Origin: Ashinkailepas kermadecensis
Lineage: Eukaryota; Arthropoda; Thecostraca; Neolepadidae
Length of the DNA stretch: 64,000 nucleotides
Assembly: GCA_034440615.1 (NCBI GenBank)
Contig: JAOTOM010005104.1
Coordinates: 310,001-374,000, forward strand
Reading direction: 5' to 3'
Notes under the pieces: model-generated
Seen by the model: only the letters and a program-made list of their open reading frames with translations
What the model was told of the DNA's origin: nothing
Database searches by the model: none
Shown: one piece after another, positions 51,879-64,000 of the stretch
How the letters are laid out: each line of letters opens with the position of its first letter
How positions within the stretch are numbered: the first letter of the stretch is position 1
Position numbers and translations under genes: made by a program

Positions 51879-53097
51879 GGGGGGGGGGAAGCTCATAAGA
51901 TCTACTTTCAGAAGATCTATGTTCAGAAGGTCTACTTTCAGAAGATCTATTTTCACAAGATCTACTTTCAGAAGATCTATTTTCACAAGATCTACTCTCG
52001 GGTCTGAATGTTCAGAAGATCTACTCCCAATTCTGAATGTTCAGAAGATCTACAAATAGGCCTCAAATGTTCAGGAGATCTACTCCCCAATGCAAATGTG
52101 CAGAAGATCTACTGACAGCTTGAAATGTTCAGAAGATCTACTGATAGCTGGAAGTGTTCAGAAGATCTACTCGGAAGAGGGAAATGTTCACAATATCTAC
52201 TCTCGGGACTGGATTGTTCAGAAGATCTACTCGAAGACGAAAGTATTCACAAGATCTACTAATACTTGGAGATGTTCACAAGACCTACTCTGAGGTCGAA
52301 ATGTTCAGAAGATCTACAAATAGGCATCAGTTGTTCAGAAGATCTACTGCTGGAAATGTTCAGAAGATCTACTACTGGAAATGTTCAGAAGATCTACTCG
52401 GAGGATGGAAGTGTTCACAAGATCTACTCTCGGGACTGGATGTTCAGAATATCTACTCTTGGCCCGACATGTTCAGAAGATCTACTCTCTAGGTTACGTT
52501 AGGTTGGGTTAGGTTAGGTTAGGATAGGTTAGGTTTGGTTTGGTTTGGTTTTGTTTCTTTGGTTTGGTTTTGTTTCTTTGGTTTGGTTAGGTTGGGTTAG
52601 GTTTGGTTAGGTTTGGTTAGGTTAGGTTAGGTTAGAACATTCCGGGCCAAGAGTAGATCTTCTGAACATTTAGTCCCGAGAGTAGATCTTGTGAACACTT
52701 CCATCCTCCGAGTAGATCTTCTGAACATTTTCAGTAGTAGATCTTCTGAACACTTGAGGCCTATTTGTAGATCTTCTGAACATTCCAACCTGGGAGTAGA
52801 TCTCGTGAACACTTTCGTCTTCGAGTAGATCTTCTGAACAATTCAGGCCTGTGAGTAGATCTTGTGAACATTTCGAGCTATCAGTAGATCTTCTGAACAT
52901 TTGCATTGGGGAGTAGATCTTCTGAACACTTGAGGCCAATTTGTAGATCTTCTGAACATTCAGACCTGGGAGTAGATATTGTGAACACTTTCGTCTTCGA
53001 GTAGATCTTGTGAACATAGATCTTCTGAAAGTAGATCTTCTGAAAATAGATCTCCTGAACGTAGATCTTCTGAAAGTAGATCTTATTAGCCTCACCC
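51879..53097. mobile_element. Foldback element of AGATCT boxes with 8-bp target duplication
   Basis: GCAGAAAG flanks it on both sides (51871-51878 and 53098-53105). The left arm (51890-52490) holds ~22 copies of (A)TGTTCAGAAGATCTACT separated by 5-20-bp variable spacers; the right arm (52635-53090) holds ~17 copies in reverse orientation. The centre (52491-52634) is a TTAGG/TTTGG-like tract. The outer ends, GGGGGAAGCTCATAAGATCT and the inverse of AAGATCTTATTAGCCTCACCC, are inverted repeats. Several spacers match between arms. There is no coding frame. The 8-bp duplication suggests a hAT-like or similar mobiliser. Confidence 0.75.
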
Positions 53098-53105
53098 GCA
53101 GAAAG

Positions 53106-54340
53106 GCGGCAGCAGACTCTGCAGCAGGCGGCAGCAGACTCTGACGTCACGTTTCATTCTGCCAATGTGAAACTAGCTGGCTGACGTCCAATGCGCCATG
53201 AAATGTCTCGGTTGCTTGTTTATTGCGTTACAAATGATCCGCTGCAGTACTAATTGACTCAAGTGGTATGCCACTCACGGTAGTACCCAGATAGCATTAA
53301 TTCCTAGATATTTGGTACTAGCTCATTACAAGAAGGGCTTTTGCACGTCCATGGTAATGGTTTTCTATGGAGGACGTGGTAATGAGGTTACGATAACAAG
53401 GAAGCAGAGGAAACTATCTTCCTGTTGAAGGGCTGAGAAGGGTGCCGGAAACTGAAGTGTCGAAAACTGCCCATTCCTACCAGGATGAAGGACCAGGGCA
53501 CAGGAACCGAATGGGGGCGGGTGGGAGTTAAGGGAGTAGCGACCCCAACTTTGAAAAAGTTGATGATTAACCGTATGGTGTTGCATAGAAAGAATCAACT
53601 TTGTAACATGATTGGTGTTGCCAAGCTACATTTTGAGTTTATTCATTGCATGCAACAACAAAGGCCTAATGCCAAACTTGGCAACTAGTGTTGCATCAGC
53701 AACACCAAAAGTGCACGAATTTTCATCTCTTAGTAGACTCCATTTGGTGGCATGAGCCTCCTTAAAAAATAAATAAATTAGTTATACCATATCATCTTTT
53801 GCATACCATATACCATATGCATATCATATCGTATACCATCTTTTGCATTTATTTGGATTGCCGTGCAGTACATATTACAAAGGACACGGGAAAACACAAT
53901 TTAGGTACTCACCAATATGTTCATACACAACACTCACAGTATTCAATTCTAACAAACGTAGCCACCGAAAGACCGAACAGCAACCACAAAAACCGTCCGA
54001 CACTCCCGTCCCACGGCAGAACGCGGCAAACAACTTTAAATATTTGTCTGCAGCGGACGTCGCCGACGTCCACAAGGCTACTAAATCACATTCGCTATGG
54101 CTAATACATTGCGTGACGTCATCCATCTTTTCTATGACGTCAGAGGTCGCGGACGTCGCCGACGTCAGGCTCTGTTCGATTTTGATCGGTTTTGCCAGGT
54201 CCTGCTCAGTCCTGCCAACGTAACGATTCTTCCGGGAGTCTGCCGGGTTTCTGCCGCGTGCAAACAGGCCTAAGAGCCCACTGGTCCTGAATACACTTCC
54301 TAGTTGGCTTTTGGTATTTGTATTTCCCACCTCTCGTACC
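53106..54340. other. No gene; GACGTC-rich mobile-element debris
   Basis: A GGCGGCAGCAGACTCTG repeat (53106-53145), a CATACCATATACCATATGCAT simple region (53780-53850), and 54040-54275 with repeated GGACGTCGCCGACGTC blocks ending GCGTGCAAACAGGCCTAAG, which looks like the terminus of a hAT-type non-autonomous element. The 151-codon minus-strand frame across it is not convincing. Confidence 0.4.
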
Positions 54341-55512
54341 TACCTCAGTTGGTGAAGAACTGGGAAGAGTCCTCTTCCGAGGTGCGGTTCTGCCGGGGCA
54401 AGAGTGTTATCTGTCTGTCTGTCGGGGCAAGAGTGTCTGTCTGACTGTTTGCCCGGGTGTATATTGATGTCGCATTCCCTACTGTTGCAGGTCCATCAGC
54501 CGGGCTGCGCACTGTCCAAGACAACCATGCGGCGGCCTGTGACCTGTGACCTGTGACCTGTGGTGCTGTCACCACACCGACATCCCCAGACCGAGCTCCT
54601 GCCGTGGCCGGCGGCGTGGTCGAGGTCCTCATGCCGGAGCCAGAGGCCGAGTCGGCCGTTGCCGGGTGTGTTGTTGGCTGCTGCGTCCTCTGGCTGCCGC
54701 GGCCGGCGGCGAACTCGGCGGTAGTCGGACCGATGACGTCACAACGACACTCATTTCGTCAATGATCAAATACCAATGTCGTTGCGGACGCTGCTCGTGG
54801 ATAAGCACCAGGGGCTCCTCGACGGAGCCGCAGCCAAGGGGAGGCCGGGGTCCGGGACTCCCCTCGTCGGAAAAAAATGCATTTAATTGTAACGGTTATC
54901 CTCGATTTCACGCTGTTCCCCACCAAGCCTTCGCGAGGCTCGTTTTACGGCCAGTGTAACTGCGACGTGCTACCTGTGAATTTAGGTGCGGTGCAGATAT
55001 CGTCGATAGTCCAATCGTCTTCGATGTTTCTCACCGACGACGTGCCGGAGGCCAAGTCGATGATACGCCTCCACTCGACAGACGGACCAGATGGTACTAT
55101 GTGTTTATAGTCCATTCAAGAGTAGTCCAACAAACAATAAACCTTGCGCCGTGCCGATCATCTAGATCCAACGATCCAGATCCAACTCGGAGGTCTTACG
55201 GTTGGTTTCGCTATACTCAATAGCGTGTCAGCCGACGCAGAGGAACGCGGTATGAACTCCCAGCAACACAACACAACACTGTCCAGAGTCAATCGTCACG
55301 CTGTCACGAGAGCGAGTGCAATACGGCTCGCTCCCGGAGGTGTTCTCAGCTTGCCTTCCTAAGCTTACCTCCTCCCGTCGTTGGGGGCCTTCTATATATA
55401 CCGCTCATATCCGTTGTGCGCATTAGTTGCAGGAACGCTGCGTAGCGGGGAACAGAGCTTTGGATTGGTCCTTTAGATAATTGAAGTCGGCTGACTGTGC
55501 AGGCTCGGATAA
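54341..55512. other. No supportable gene; possible exon remnant
   Basis: A plausible acceptor (CTACTGTTGCAG, 54479-54490) precedes GC-rich sequence, but all three frames meet stops within ~60 bases because of a TGTGACC heptamer repeat at 54537-54560. A frame from 54553 (VEVLMPEPEAESAVAG) is open for 70 codons. 55085-55440 has a TATATATA and an AACAATAAACC signal and could be a solo LTR, without proof. Confidence 0.3.
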
Positions 55513-55812
55513 TGGCCAATTGGTGTCATACATAAATTCAGGCGATGCGTACGAAAGGATTGAAGCGCGCGCGAGACGAAGGAATACATTACATTGCATA
55601 AGATCCCGCTGGCAATAAAGGCAATAAGCCGAGGCTGCAAAACAGAACGAATGGTTTGGAGACAAAGGCAGAGCGCGCTCGAGACGAAGCAATACATCAC
55701 ATTGCCTAAGATCCCGCTGGAAATAAAGGCAATAAAGGCAATAAGCCCAGGCGACAAAACAGAGTCGTTATCACAATTGGTGACATAAATCTGGGCGATG
55801 CGTACGAGACCG
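55513..55812. repeat. Direct repeats of ~110 bp
   Basis: GCGCGCGAGACGAAGGAATAC followed by ATTACATTGCATAAGATCCC and GCTGGCAATAAAGGCAATAAG recurs about 110 bp later with small changes; the flanking TTGGTG(T/A)CATA(C/-)ATAAAT block also recurs. No coding sense is seen. Confidence 0.65.
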
Positions 55813-57615
55813 GAGGCCGGACCCCTTGGTTTGGTATCCTGCTGATGTTAATTTGCTATTTCTCCTATTCATTCTGAAGATACGTCCTGAAGATAATCGC
55901 CTGGACCCTCTGGTTTGGTGAAAGATCGGCAGAATCATACTTTTGCCGGTCGGGCCCCCTTAAGAAAATCCTGGTTGCGCGAATACTGCTCAACCTCCAT
56001 TTCTATTTCCTCTGTTGCACGAAACTGGATCAATGCCCCTGCATGTCAAACGCCAATTTCCCCTCTGCTCTCGTGTGACAGAAATGTATAAGCTATGCAA
56101 TGTATTATTTATAATGGTGAAATGGCTTCTGTCTGTGATTGTGGTGCTCATTTGATGATTGCTTCAATACAATATAAAAATACACCTATCGCAATGCCAC
56201 AGAGCATGGGACTTCTTTGGACATGCCGCCAAGACCTGGCACCTCGTCAGATGAGCAGAGCGAATGGCACAGGAAGTTCTACACAACAGGACAGAGTTTC
56301 TATTTTTATTATACAGGAAGTTCTACCTCTGCGCAAGAAGTTGGAAGGGACTGGGGGGAAAGCAAGGATGGTCGGGCCCAGGCTCCACCAACAAAAGCAT
56401 AGGAAACTCCACCTCTGCCAGCGTATTCTAAGCGCGCCCGAATCTCTCCTCCATCAATGGAATTGTGGAATGGAGTAATTGAGGTCATGTGAGTCCCACT
56501 CGATAACGTATGCATTCAATATGTTAACATTTAATTCCCTACAATCAATTCCCTAGTCACAATTCCTATTGGTGCATCCCAGGAAGGCGAAGAGAAGCTT
56601 GCATCTGCCCTCCCTGGCAGCTCCGAGGACGGCCCTCCAGGCGACCGCTTTGAGGTGTCAGAGGGCCTACGCTTTGAGTGGTCCGCAAGAGCCCCTCGAG
56701 TCGTAGGTGCCGAGATATAACACAGGAAAAATTACAATGCATCATAGCAGCCTGTGTCGAAAGATCCCTTGATACCTGAAGACGTCCACCCTGAGGGCTG
56801 GCAAGGGCCGTGAAGACAAGAGAGGGTCCGGCCCGTCCGAGATCTGGAATATCCATACCCGGCTGAAAGAGGCCGTCTGGAAGGTAATGGCCCATATCAG
56901 CTAGGGCATGAACAGGGCCCTGAAGGTTGCGAAGCGTAATTAGAGCTAAATAAGAGGTAAACATGAATAGTGAGGGCCCATCTCAGAGCTGGAATTCTCC
57001 CGAGGTGGGAGCTTCACAGGGCTATAGTGTTGCCGTGGGCTCTTATAAGAGCTCAGGAGAAGGCCCTGATGGATGAAGCAGGCCCTTGGGAGCCAGAGAG
57101 GACTGGACTGTGATGTCCTGAGTTTGCGATGGGCATCTGAGAGATGAGCAGGACCTCCTGAGCATTGCATCTTTTCACCATTGCACAATGTAACCGACTA
57201 GCGGAAACAAAAACGGCAAACAATTTCCTGGGACGACCAAAATTATTGGGAGGGTCTAACACTACCACATTCAAAAGGCGCACAGGGCCTCATTTGCAAT
57301 GTTCCCACTTCGCGGGCCCGCACACGGTTCCTGTTATTCCTGTTGCTTGGTTACATTGTACCCCCCCCCCCCTGGAATCCCATCTGTCGAGCGATGCCGG
57401 GGCGGTGACGGGACCGGCCAGCTCGGGTGACGACCCGCGGCGGCGCCAGACGGCTCTCACATTCCAACAGCAATGGCGGTCGGCCGACTACAGGGCAGAG
57501 TCCTGGCTACTCTCCTGCCCTGCCCCGCGCGGCTGGCCTTGCTCTTGGTTGCCTATAATTCCATCCACCCGTTGCGTTCAAGGTCTCTTCAGCCGCATCG
57601 CTGCAGTGCTGCTGA
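55813..57615. other. About 1.8 kb with no supportable gene
   Basis: AGGAAGTTCTAC duplicates occur near 56270 and 56320. A C run at 57360-57372 precedes a GC-rich patch. Open frames up to ~130 codons lack domains. Confidence 0.3.
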
Positions 57616-57985
57616 CCTTCACAAGCCGTGTTGGCCCTCTCCAGCCGTGTTGGCCCTCTCTACAGCCATGTTGGCCCTCTCTCCAGCGGTGTTGCCCTCT
57701 CCAGCGGTCTTGGTCCTCCCCAGCGGTGTTGGTCTCCCCAGCAGTGTTGGTCTACCCAGCGGTGGCGGTCTCCCCAGCGGTGTTGGCTCTCCCCAGCGGT
57801 GTTGGTCTCCCCAGCGGTGTTGGTCTCCCCAGCGGTGTTGGTCTCCCCAGCGGTGTTGGTCTCTCCAGCAGTGTTGGTCTCCCCAGCAGTGTTGGTCTCC
57901 CCAGCGGTGTTGGTCTCTACAGGGTGTTGGCTCTCTGCAGAGGTGTTGGAGAGAGCAAAACGGTGTTTCTCTCCAGCGGTGTTGC
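57616..57985 (+). repeat. 18-bp minisatellite GGTGTTGGTCTCCCCAGC, ~20 copies
   Basis: Units alternate CCAGCGGTGTTGGTCTCC and CTCTCCAGC variants and keep frames open on both strands. Each unit contains a CCCCAG step preceded by pyrimidines. Confidence 0.85.
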
Positions 57986-59377
57986 CCCTCATTTTCCCAG
58001 TGCATTTCCAGTTTTTTTTCTCCAGATTCAATGCACAATGACAATGGAGGTCGCAAGTTTGGAGAAAAAAATCATTATAATTTAAAGTTAATACATTTAA
58101 AACAATAATATAAAATACATCAAAGCACCGGCATGGCTTTCTTGCCGATATGCCTGGGTAAAAATTATGAAAGCGCGTAACTACTTATTATTTTATCAAT
58201 ATAATATTTTTAACTATAACTTAAATGAAGAGTAGCACAGTAATCACCAAGGCGAAAATGGTGGGAGTGTCCTGGTGCGTCGGTTATGTCACAGACCATC
58301 ACAAACACCGCGTAATGACAACTTGGAAGCGACGTGTGGGTAATAATCGTCCAAAAACTCCAATCATTATTTTGTATTTAATTCATCACGCAAATGGGCA
58401 GGGGCACCGGATCTATTCATTGACACCACTTCACGGTACATTTGTGTTATTATTGACGAGTTTGCGTCTGAATCAGGAGCGGATACACGAGAGGGCAATG
58501 CGTGGGGGGAGGGGCATGTACAAATTGATGTAAATTAGAGTAAATTGTTTACTGCTAGAACGACACGTGACTTTAAAGATCAACATCAGGTCATTGGGGA
58601 AAGACTGAGGGGGGAGTGGACGAAGCTCTGCAGAGACGGCGGCAGTGAGGTTGAATTGCAATGGAAAGCTAACAATCCTCGCAAATAATTGTCCGGATAA
58701 AAAAAAACGGAAGGGAGAATGATGAACAGCTGCAGAACGGCGCGCATGCAGCTGCGCATGCGCGCCGTGGTATGTCGATGTGATCCGCCCCAGAGTCAGT
58801 TGTGTGGGGGGGGGGCAGAGAATGCCGGCTCTCCTATCCAGCGTCCTCCGTCTACACTTCGATGCAGGTGAAGATCGCGGGCCGGCCATCGCGGGGGACA
58901 TGCATCCCGCGGTCGTTCTTCGGTGTTCCACACAGTGGAAGAACACGACCCCTCCTAGACGTCAGGCGGCCATCAGATGGCCGTTATAATTGATGAGCAA
59001 TCGTGTCAAAACAGTCGAAGGTCACAGTCACTCTGGTTACCTTATATGACACCTGTATGTTTTTGTGTCCTTTTTTCACATCCTGTTAATGACGAGGCGC
59101 AGAAGAAAACGAGAGTATACATTCCTTGAAAATCTGAACAACAAAGAAGAAACTTCAAATATATGTAGGGCTTCCAGGCCGACAAGTCGATCTTTGGGTG
59201 CCTGTGACGTCACATTTTCGCGCCCTGGAGTGACCCATGAATAACTTCTTGCGAAGGGATGGAAAATTAATACATCTGTAGGTACTAAGACTGAGCTGCT
59301 CAGACTAATTATTCCGAAATTGTCGGGAAAATTGGGTGGGAGAACATTAACTCCCCAGGAGATCGCACCTGATCTCG
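57986..59377. other. No gene seen
   Basis: AT-rich at 58060-58240. A GCGCATGCAGCTGCGCATGCGC near-palindrome lies at 58741-58765. No RNA gene or domain was identified. Confidence 0.3.
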
Positions 59378-59470
59378 ATTGCAAGATGCAAGACTGCATT
59401 GCAAGATGCAAGATTGCATTGCAAGATGCAAGATTGTATTGCAAGATGCAAGATTGTATCGCAAGATTGC
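59378..59470 (+). repeat. 22-bp tandem repeat, GATTG(C/T)ATTGCAAGATGCAA, 4-5 copies
   Basis: Units TTGCAAGATGCAAGA(T/C)TG repeat with near-perfect identity. Confidence 0.8.
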
Positions 59471-61537
59471 GGAGGTCAATATGACCATGCACTAACTTGT
59501 GGTCTGGATGACACAGAGACAAGCGATCCATGCTGTCGCAAAGCATTATATATACCTTAAGGCATTCATTCGGCTCCATGCGGTAAATTAGCAGTATATT
59601 TTCGCTCCTCTCCCTCATCGTCCACCATCCAGGTCGAGCTGGACGGCACGGGGTTTAGGCGCCGCCGGCCACCGGCCATCTTTTTCAAAGAAAACAACGG
59701 GTCGTTTTCGAACTAAAGTCCATGAACTCCGCATACTTTAAAGATTTGCGACACTCAATTGATTGTAATCATTGTGGCAAGCGATATACCTTTTGCGACC
59801 ATGCCAGTTAGGAAAAACTATCAATGGGCCTCATCGAGATATATTTTCCCTTCACAAGTACATTTTAGCTTCACCACTGCGGGTGAACAGGATTTTCTGA
59901 CTCGGAATACCAAACCATGGTAACTTTCCATTATTGTTCTCCAACTATGATGTTTGCAAAGTAAAGCGCACGCACGTATGATCGCCTGCATTATCACGAA
60001 GAGTCGCTAACTGTGTGCGCAATCTAATTGTATGGTCAGATACTTTTACCTGCCAATTTCTGGCTGTTGGACACATCATCATTTTGTATTGGGTGTAATT
60101 ACCATTGACAATGATAGTGGCAATCTTATCGCATATCCAGCCATGCCATGGTATCGACATAATAGTATTTAAGAGGTTAATATCGAAGAGGACCCATATA
60201 CATGCATGGGGGCATGTAAAGAGCATAATAATGACCATGGCTTCTCGATATGCTTCCAAGGTATCGCATTGCATTGCACTACTAAAGTATCATCCCCAGG
60301 TAATAAGGCATATTATAGGCACTGTGCCAGTTAAACACCTGGATACGTTATGCGCTCAGAAACTCACTCGATCAGAGTAACCTTAGCTCAAACAAATGTA
60401 ACATAAAAGCATGCAACAGCAGCAAATCAAGTGCTTAAAACCCGCACTGCAGGCATAAAGCAAGTCATACTAAGTTGACGAAACTCCAAAGGGAGAATGT
60501 TGTAGTGTTGTGCCACACTGTAATACAGGCGAAGCTCGCCAGCCTCAGACCTCACGCGTCGGAGAGCCAGATCGTGTCCCGGCGGGTGTTGCAGGAGCGG
60601 GGTAGCAGATTTGTCTGAAGGTGAGAGGCAGTGGTTCGCCGGTGGATCTAATTTTGTGAATAAAGTTGGGAGAGTGCTGTGTAATGTGCACTGGTCTTCT
60701 AATGCTTCTTGCCTTCTTCTTCAGGGCCAGGTGGATGGCTCAAATCCTTATTGCGATAGTTTAAAAAAATGTTCGGTTAGCCGGAGCCACCTCACACGCA
60801 CACAAAACCACGCCCCTGTATGCCTACAAGTGTTCAAATTTGTTCAGTCTCCATGCGAAACCATATGAACAACGTGCAGAAAGCATGCAAAGTGTTATTG
60901 TCCTAGTCACTATGACTTTCTGTTCATGTGAGCAAGCTTCGCTGGACCAATCACCACCAGAGTTAACGTATACTGCGGACATTCCCTACGAAGCAACACT
61001 TCATGAGGTTTGTACCAGAGAGGTCGACTATGTTGTCGTGATAGCAAGGTCTCGCCAGCAGCTGACGCTTTGCTCTAGCCGGTGACATACATGCCGACAC
61101 ATATCTGAACACGGGAAAATGAATCATTATCTGAAAAACATGCCCGGTCTATTCCATGTGCTGCATTTCGTGCCATTTGAGGAATCCGCAAGAACACCCA
61201 GAAAACCAGCACTAAACAGGCGAGAAAAAAAAAATATTGCGCTCACGTATAGACACGCGTCAACGTAATTGTAGACACGTTCGATCAGATCCGGGACCAC
61301 GGCAACCGTTGTAGGCAAGTTCGTTTCGCCTGGCAGCGATATTCTAGGGTTTGCCTTGCTTGTACGGCAACTGGTTCTCAAATCCAAGTGCCGTCAATTC
61401 TCTTCAATTGCCCAGGCTGGCAATTAGCAATACGGTGCCAATTTGTGCAACGGTTTCAACAGCAGATAAAGTGAACACCAGTACGTTCATTTCCAGGTTC
61501 GTGCCTCCATTCTCTTCGCACCCATGACAAACAATCA
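59471..61537. other. About 2 kb with no supportable gene
   Basis: Unique DNA; open frames of 81-109 codons have no recognisable domain. No tRNA cloverleaf was found. Confidence 0.3.
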
Positions 61538-61697
61538 TCCAACGTCCATTGTTTGACGTCCATTGTTATCCAACGTCCATTGTTATCCAAGGTCCATTGT
61601 TTGACGTCCATTGTTATCCAACGTCGATTGTTTGACGTCCATTGTTATCCAACGTCTGTTGTTTGACGCCCATTGTTATCCAACGTCTGTTGTTTGG
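61538..61697 (+). repeat. 31-bp tandem repeat, CCAACGTCCATTGTTTGACG, 5 copies
   Basis: The unit alternates TCCAACGTC(C/T)(A/G)TTGTT and TGACGTCCATTGTTA. Confidence 0.8.
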
Positions 61698-63636
61698 CCT
61701 TATCCGAAGGCTGCAGCTTACCGCGTCAGCCGCTCAATTCTGTCCGGGCGAGCCGCGCGCGCGAAAGGGACCAGTCGCTCATGGGGAGGGGGCTCACCCG
61801 GCCAACGCCCTGGCCTGTCACTGGTCGGCATCACCTATCGCAACATGCAACACACCACGAAGGGAGGGGTTTCGTCGTCGCACTCCGGACACGCCTCACA
61901 TGTGGCTCGGTTACATGGTGCATGGGTGTCACGATCCCATGACGACACAGCATCCGCCGACCGGCCGTCGCCGCCCGGCACCGGCGGTGACCAAGCAAAA
62001 CATCCGGTTCACAGCGGGACTGGAGGCATCAATGTGCCGACGTCGGCGGCGGCAGGTGCCGGCCGACCGACTGCTCTTCGCTCGGAGCTCGGATCCCACG
62101 ACACTTGGTAGCAGGCGTGATTAGGCTGCCAAACGCATTCGAATGATGGCTGAAAATGCATTTCCTTACATATTCCAGATAAAGGAAGGGACAACGCTAA
62201 CGCTGTCGCTGCACAATACAACAACATTAATCTGTTTTCGCCGCCAGGTTGCCTGATGTCGAGATAGCTTGGTGTCCGGTAATAGAGTAAAGTAAAGATG
62301 CTGTCCGATGCAACCCAAGTTCTCTATACATACAAAGTTCTCTATACAACAAAATCGTCCACAGACCTTGCTGCCACACGACAGACTGCGGCATATTACA
62401 CGAGAGCGGGTACAGGGGGGACTGAGTGCAAGTTCCCCCAACGGCAAGGAAGCGCACCTCCGGCCGGGAATGGCGTCCCTTCGGGAAGACTCGAGTGCAC
62501 TCTCTTTACCCGCCCAACATATTTTCCAGCTAGACTTTTGTGGATTTGTGACTTTTCAGATTTGGCATTTCAGATATTTCAGATTTGTGACTTTTCAGAG
62601 GGAAATGCGAATCGAAACGAAAAGGCGCCTGTTCGATATACTCGAGTGCAACCTCCGCTCAGTGAATCTTACTACCGAAGGCGCCCTTCTGACGAAAAGA
62701 CAATGTCTGGATCCGCCCATGATAGCGCACGGTTATTGTGGTGTTTTGTACCATTAGGGTAGTGATGTCGCGTGACCCCGTCATTTGAACTTTGGTATGA
62801 CCTGGAGGGTTGGTCTGCCGACGTTTGATTCCTAAACGACAGGCTGGTTCCCGTCATATGCTTCCACATGGTGCGTCTCTTGTGACATTCTGTTCCATGA
62901 GGTGCCGATAGGGGATGGGCAGATGGCAGCCTGGCGATGCGACAGCCGCCAATGGGGAAGGGGAGGGGGAGTGTCGGCGGCAGACGGCGGACGCGCCAGG
63001 TGGTCCCCCCCCCGCGCCGCCGCCAGCTACAGTCCCAGAATAATTGGCGCACAAGTCTCAACGGAAGCTGGCAAACACGTGTGGAAAATTCGGGGAGAAT
63101 ACCAGGTCCTTGGAGCGGTGCGGCACTGCGGTATACTGGGGGCGTTTGTGCTTCTCCTCAGACGCCACAGGATCCATGGCCGGGGAACAACGGCACGTCG
63201 CCGCGGCCAATGGGAAGCCAGGACAATCCGCTGTTGCGTGTTGGGGGTTGCCATGCCAACGCGTCCAAGCCAAGTCACTAAAGGTCTGCTCTCTATATTG
63301 TTCCTCAGCGGCAGGAAAACAAATAGGTCGCTTGCCGCTGTATTGTATCCGTCGATTGCCGCGGAAACCGGCTCGTGGTACGAGGTGCCCCGCTCTCGCC
63401 ACCATGCCCGACACGATACGGTCGCGTCACGCCTGGCACCGCGCCAAGTTTGTCTCACGCTGCACCAGGCCTGTCGCGAATTAGTTAGTTATTTTGGCTT
63501 CAGGGCGCCTAGACCAGAGTTCATAATTCGCGCCCACAGGTCTGTCGCGAACGCGCACACAATAAACACACACGTGGCAGTTGTACAAATGTATTATCAA
63601 ACGCAATCTACAAATATGACGTCGGTCGCTTCAGAT
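61698..63636. other. No supportable gene
   Basis: GC-rich patches (61720-62110 and 62900-63480) give long overlapping frames on both strands, but none has a domain, convincing start or splice context. 62541-62600 has a short ATTTGTGACTTTTCAGA repeat; 62440-62520 resembles the element debris near 11590. Confidence 0.3.
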
Positions 63637-63748
63637 GAAAAGCACGGCGATTCAGATCAGCAGCACGGCGATTCAGATCAGCAGCACGGCGATTCAGATC
63701 CGCAGCACGGCGATTCAGATCAGCAGCACGGCGATTCAGATCAGCAGC
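63637..63748 (+). repeat. 21-bp tandem repeat, GCACGGCGATTCAGATCAGCA, 5-6 copies
   Basis: Close to perfect copies encode HGDSDQQ in one frame. The surrounding 335-codon frame lacks other support, so I treat this as a simple repeat. Confidence 0.8.
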
Positions 63749-64000
63749 GCTGCGCAGACAGCATGCCGACACACATACAAAATCAGGAATGTCGGAGAGC
63801 ACACGTCTCGACGTTGGTTCGGGACAAGACCATCACCGTCCGCTCTCTACCCCCTCCCCTCCCTCTCCCAACTGAGTATTGCTCCCTGAAGAAGGTGGAC
63901 TACCGGTAGTCGTCGTGGAAGCGGTCGGAGACGGCTCCGAACGGAGGGACGGGCGGACACGCGCCCGACACCTGTGAGTGGCGCCGCTGAAGGGCCCCGT

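Noticed and set aside
52491..52634. Telomere or internal telomeric fusion
   Set aside because: The TTAGG units are irregular (TTTGG, TTGTTTCTTTGG) and sit at the exact centre of a mobile foldback element.
51879..53097. CRISPR array
   Set aside because: Repeats reverse orientation at the centre, spacers are irregular in length and shared between arms, no cas genes are present, and the context is a eukaryotic genome with an 8-bp target duplication.
54479..54765. Host exon after a CTACTGTTGCAG acceptor
   Set aside because: All frames entering from that acceptor hit stops within ~60 bases at a TGTGACC repeat; kept only as a possible remnant.
57165..58085. 306-codon frame
   Set aside because: Half of it is the 18-bp minisatellite and the remainder has competing open frames with no recognisable domain.
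62902..63909. 335-codon frame with HGDSDQQ repeats
   Set aside because: No domain or start context; other frames over the same GC-rich region are similarly open; the repeat is a simple 21-bp array.

Overview
The window looks like metazoan nuclear DNA, most likely from an arthropod, perhaps a crustacean. The reasons are multi-exon gene structure with canonical AG/GT junctions, a U2 snRNA locus, a TFIIIA-type zinc-finger gene, three groups of non-LTR retrotransposons, a Ty3/Gypsy element, tRNA-derived SINEs and TTAGG-like tracts (the common arthropod telomere motif). The exact taxon cannot be fixed from sequence alone. Host coding density is very low; most of the window is mobile DNA and minisatellites.

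1-10.3 kb: part of a plus-strand host gene. Four exon-like islands (1984-2152, 3527-3789, 5606-6234 and 8818-9692) have consistent phases across A-B-C. The encoded protein is Ser/Pro-rich with four tyrosine motifs of SH2-ligand type. The introns are almost entirely minisatellites, and several arrays are built from the exon's own splice junction: the last or first bases of the exon plus the donor or acceptor site, repeated about 4 to 26 times. Two diverged copies of a ~470-bp dispersed repeat each start exactly where an array ends.

10.3-22 kb: a CR1 LINE graveyard. An older minus-strand CR1 copy carries a 759-bp TIR DNA element and was then split by a nearly full-length plus-strand CR1 (esterase ORF1; EN-RT ORF2 with three small lesions). 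A TTAGG-like tract, a SINE and another CR1 fragment follow. 22-25.6 kb: an intact intronless 14-finger protein gene and a tRNA-like SINE.

26-35.3 kb: two further LINEs, both on the minus strand and abutting near 32.15 kb: an I/Nimb-like element (Gag-like ORF1, EN, RT, RNase H) carrying a ~750-bp insertion, and a CR1/Daphne-like EN-RT element. 35.8-36.9 kb: a ~515-bp tandem duplication holding a U2 snRNA (minus) and a 5'-truncated U2 copy.

38-42 kb: (TA)n and minisatellites, including a 2.8-kb array of an 18-19-bp CAGCTG unit. 43.4-44.2 kb: a foldback element with two hammerhead-ribozyme-like cores and a 13-bp target duplication (Penelope-like candidate). 44.5-51.8 kb: a degenerate Ty3/Gypsy retrotransposon with LTRs, a tRNA-Phe-type primer site, an unusual Cys-rich leader ORF, gag and pol. 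51.9-53.1 kb: a 1.2-kb foldback element built from ~18-bp boxes around AGATCT with variable spacers, resembling a CRISPR array but palindromic, with an 8-bp target duplication. 53.1-64 kb: no gene I can support; small tandem repeats only.
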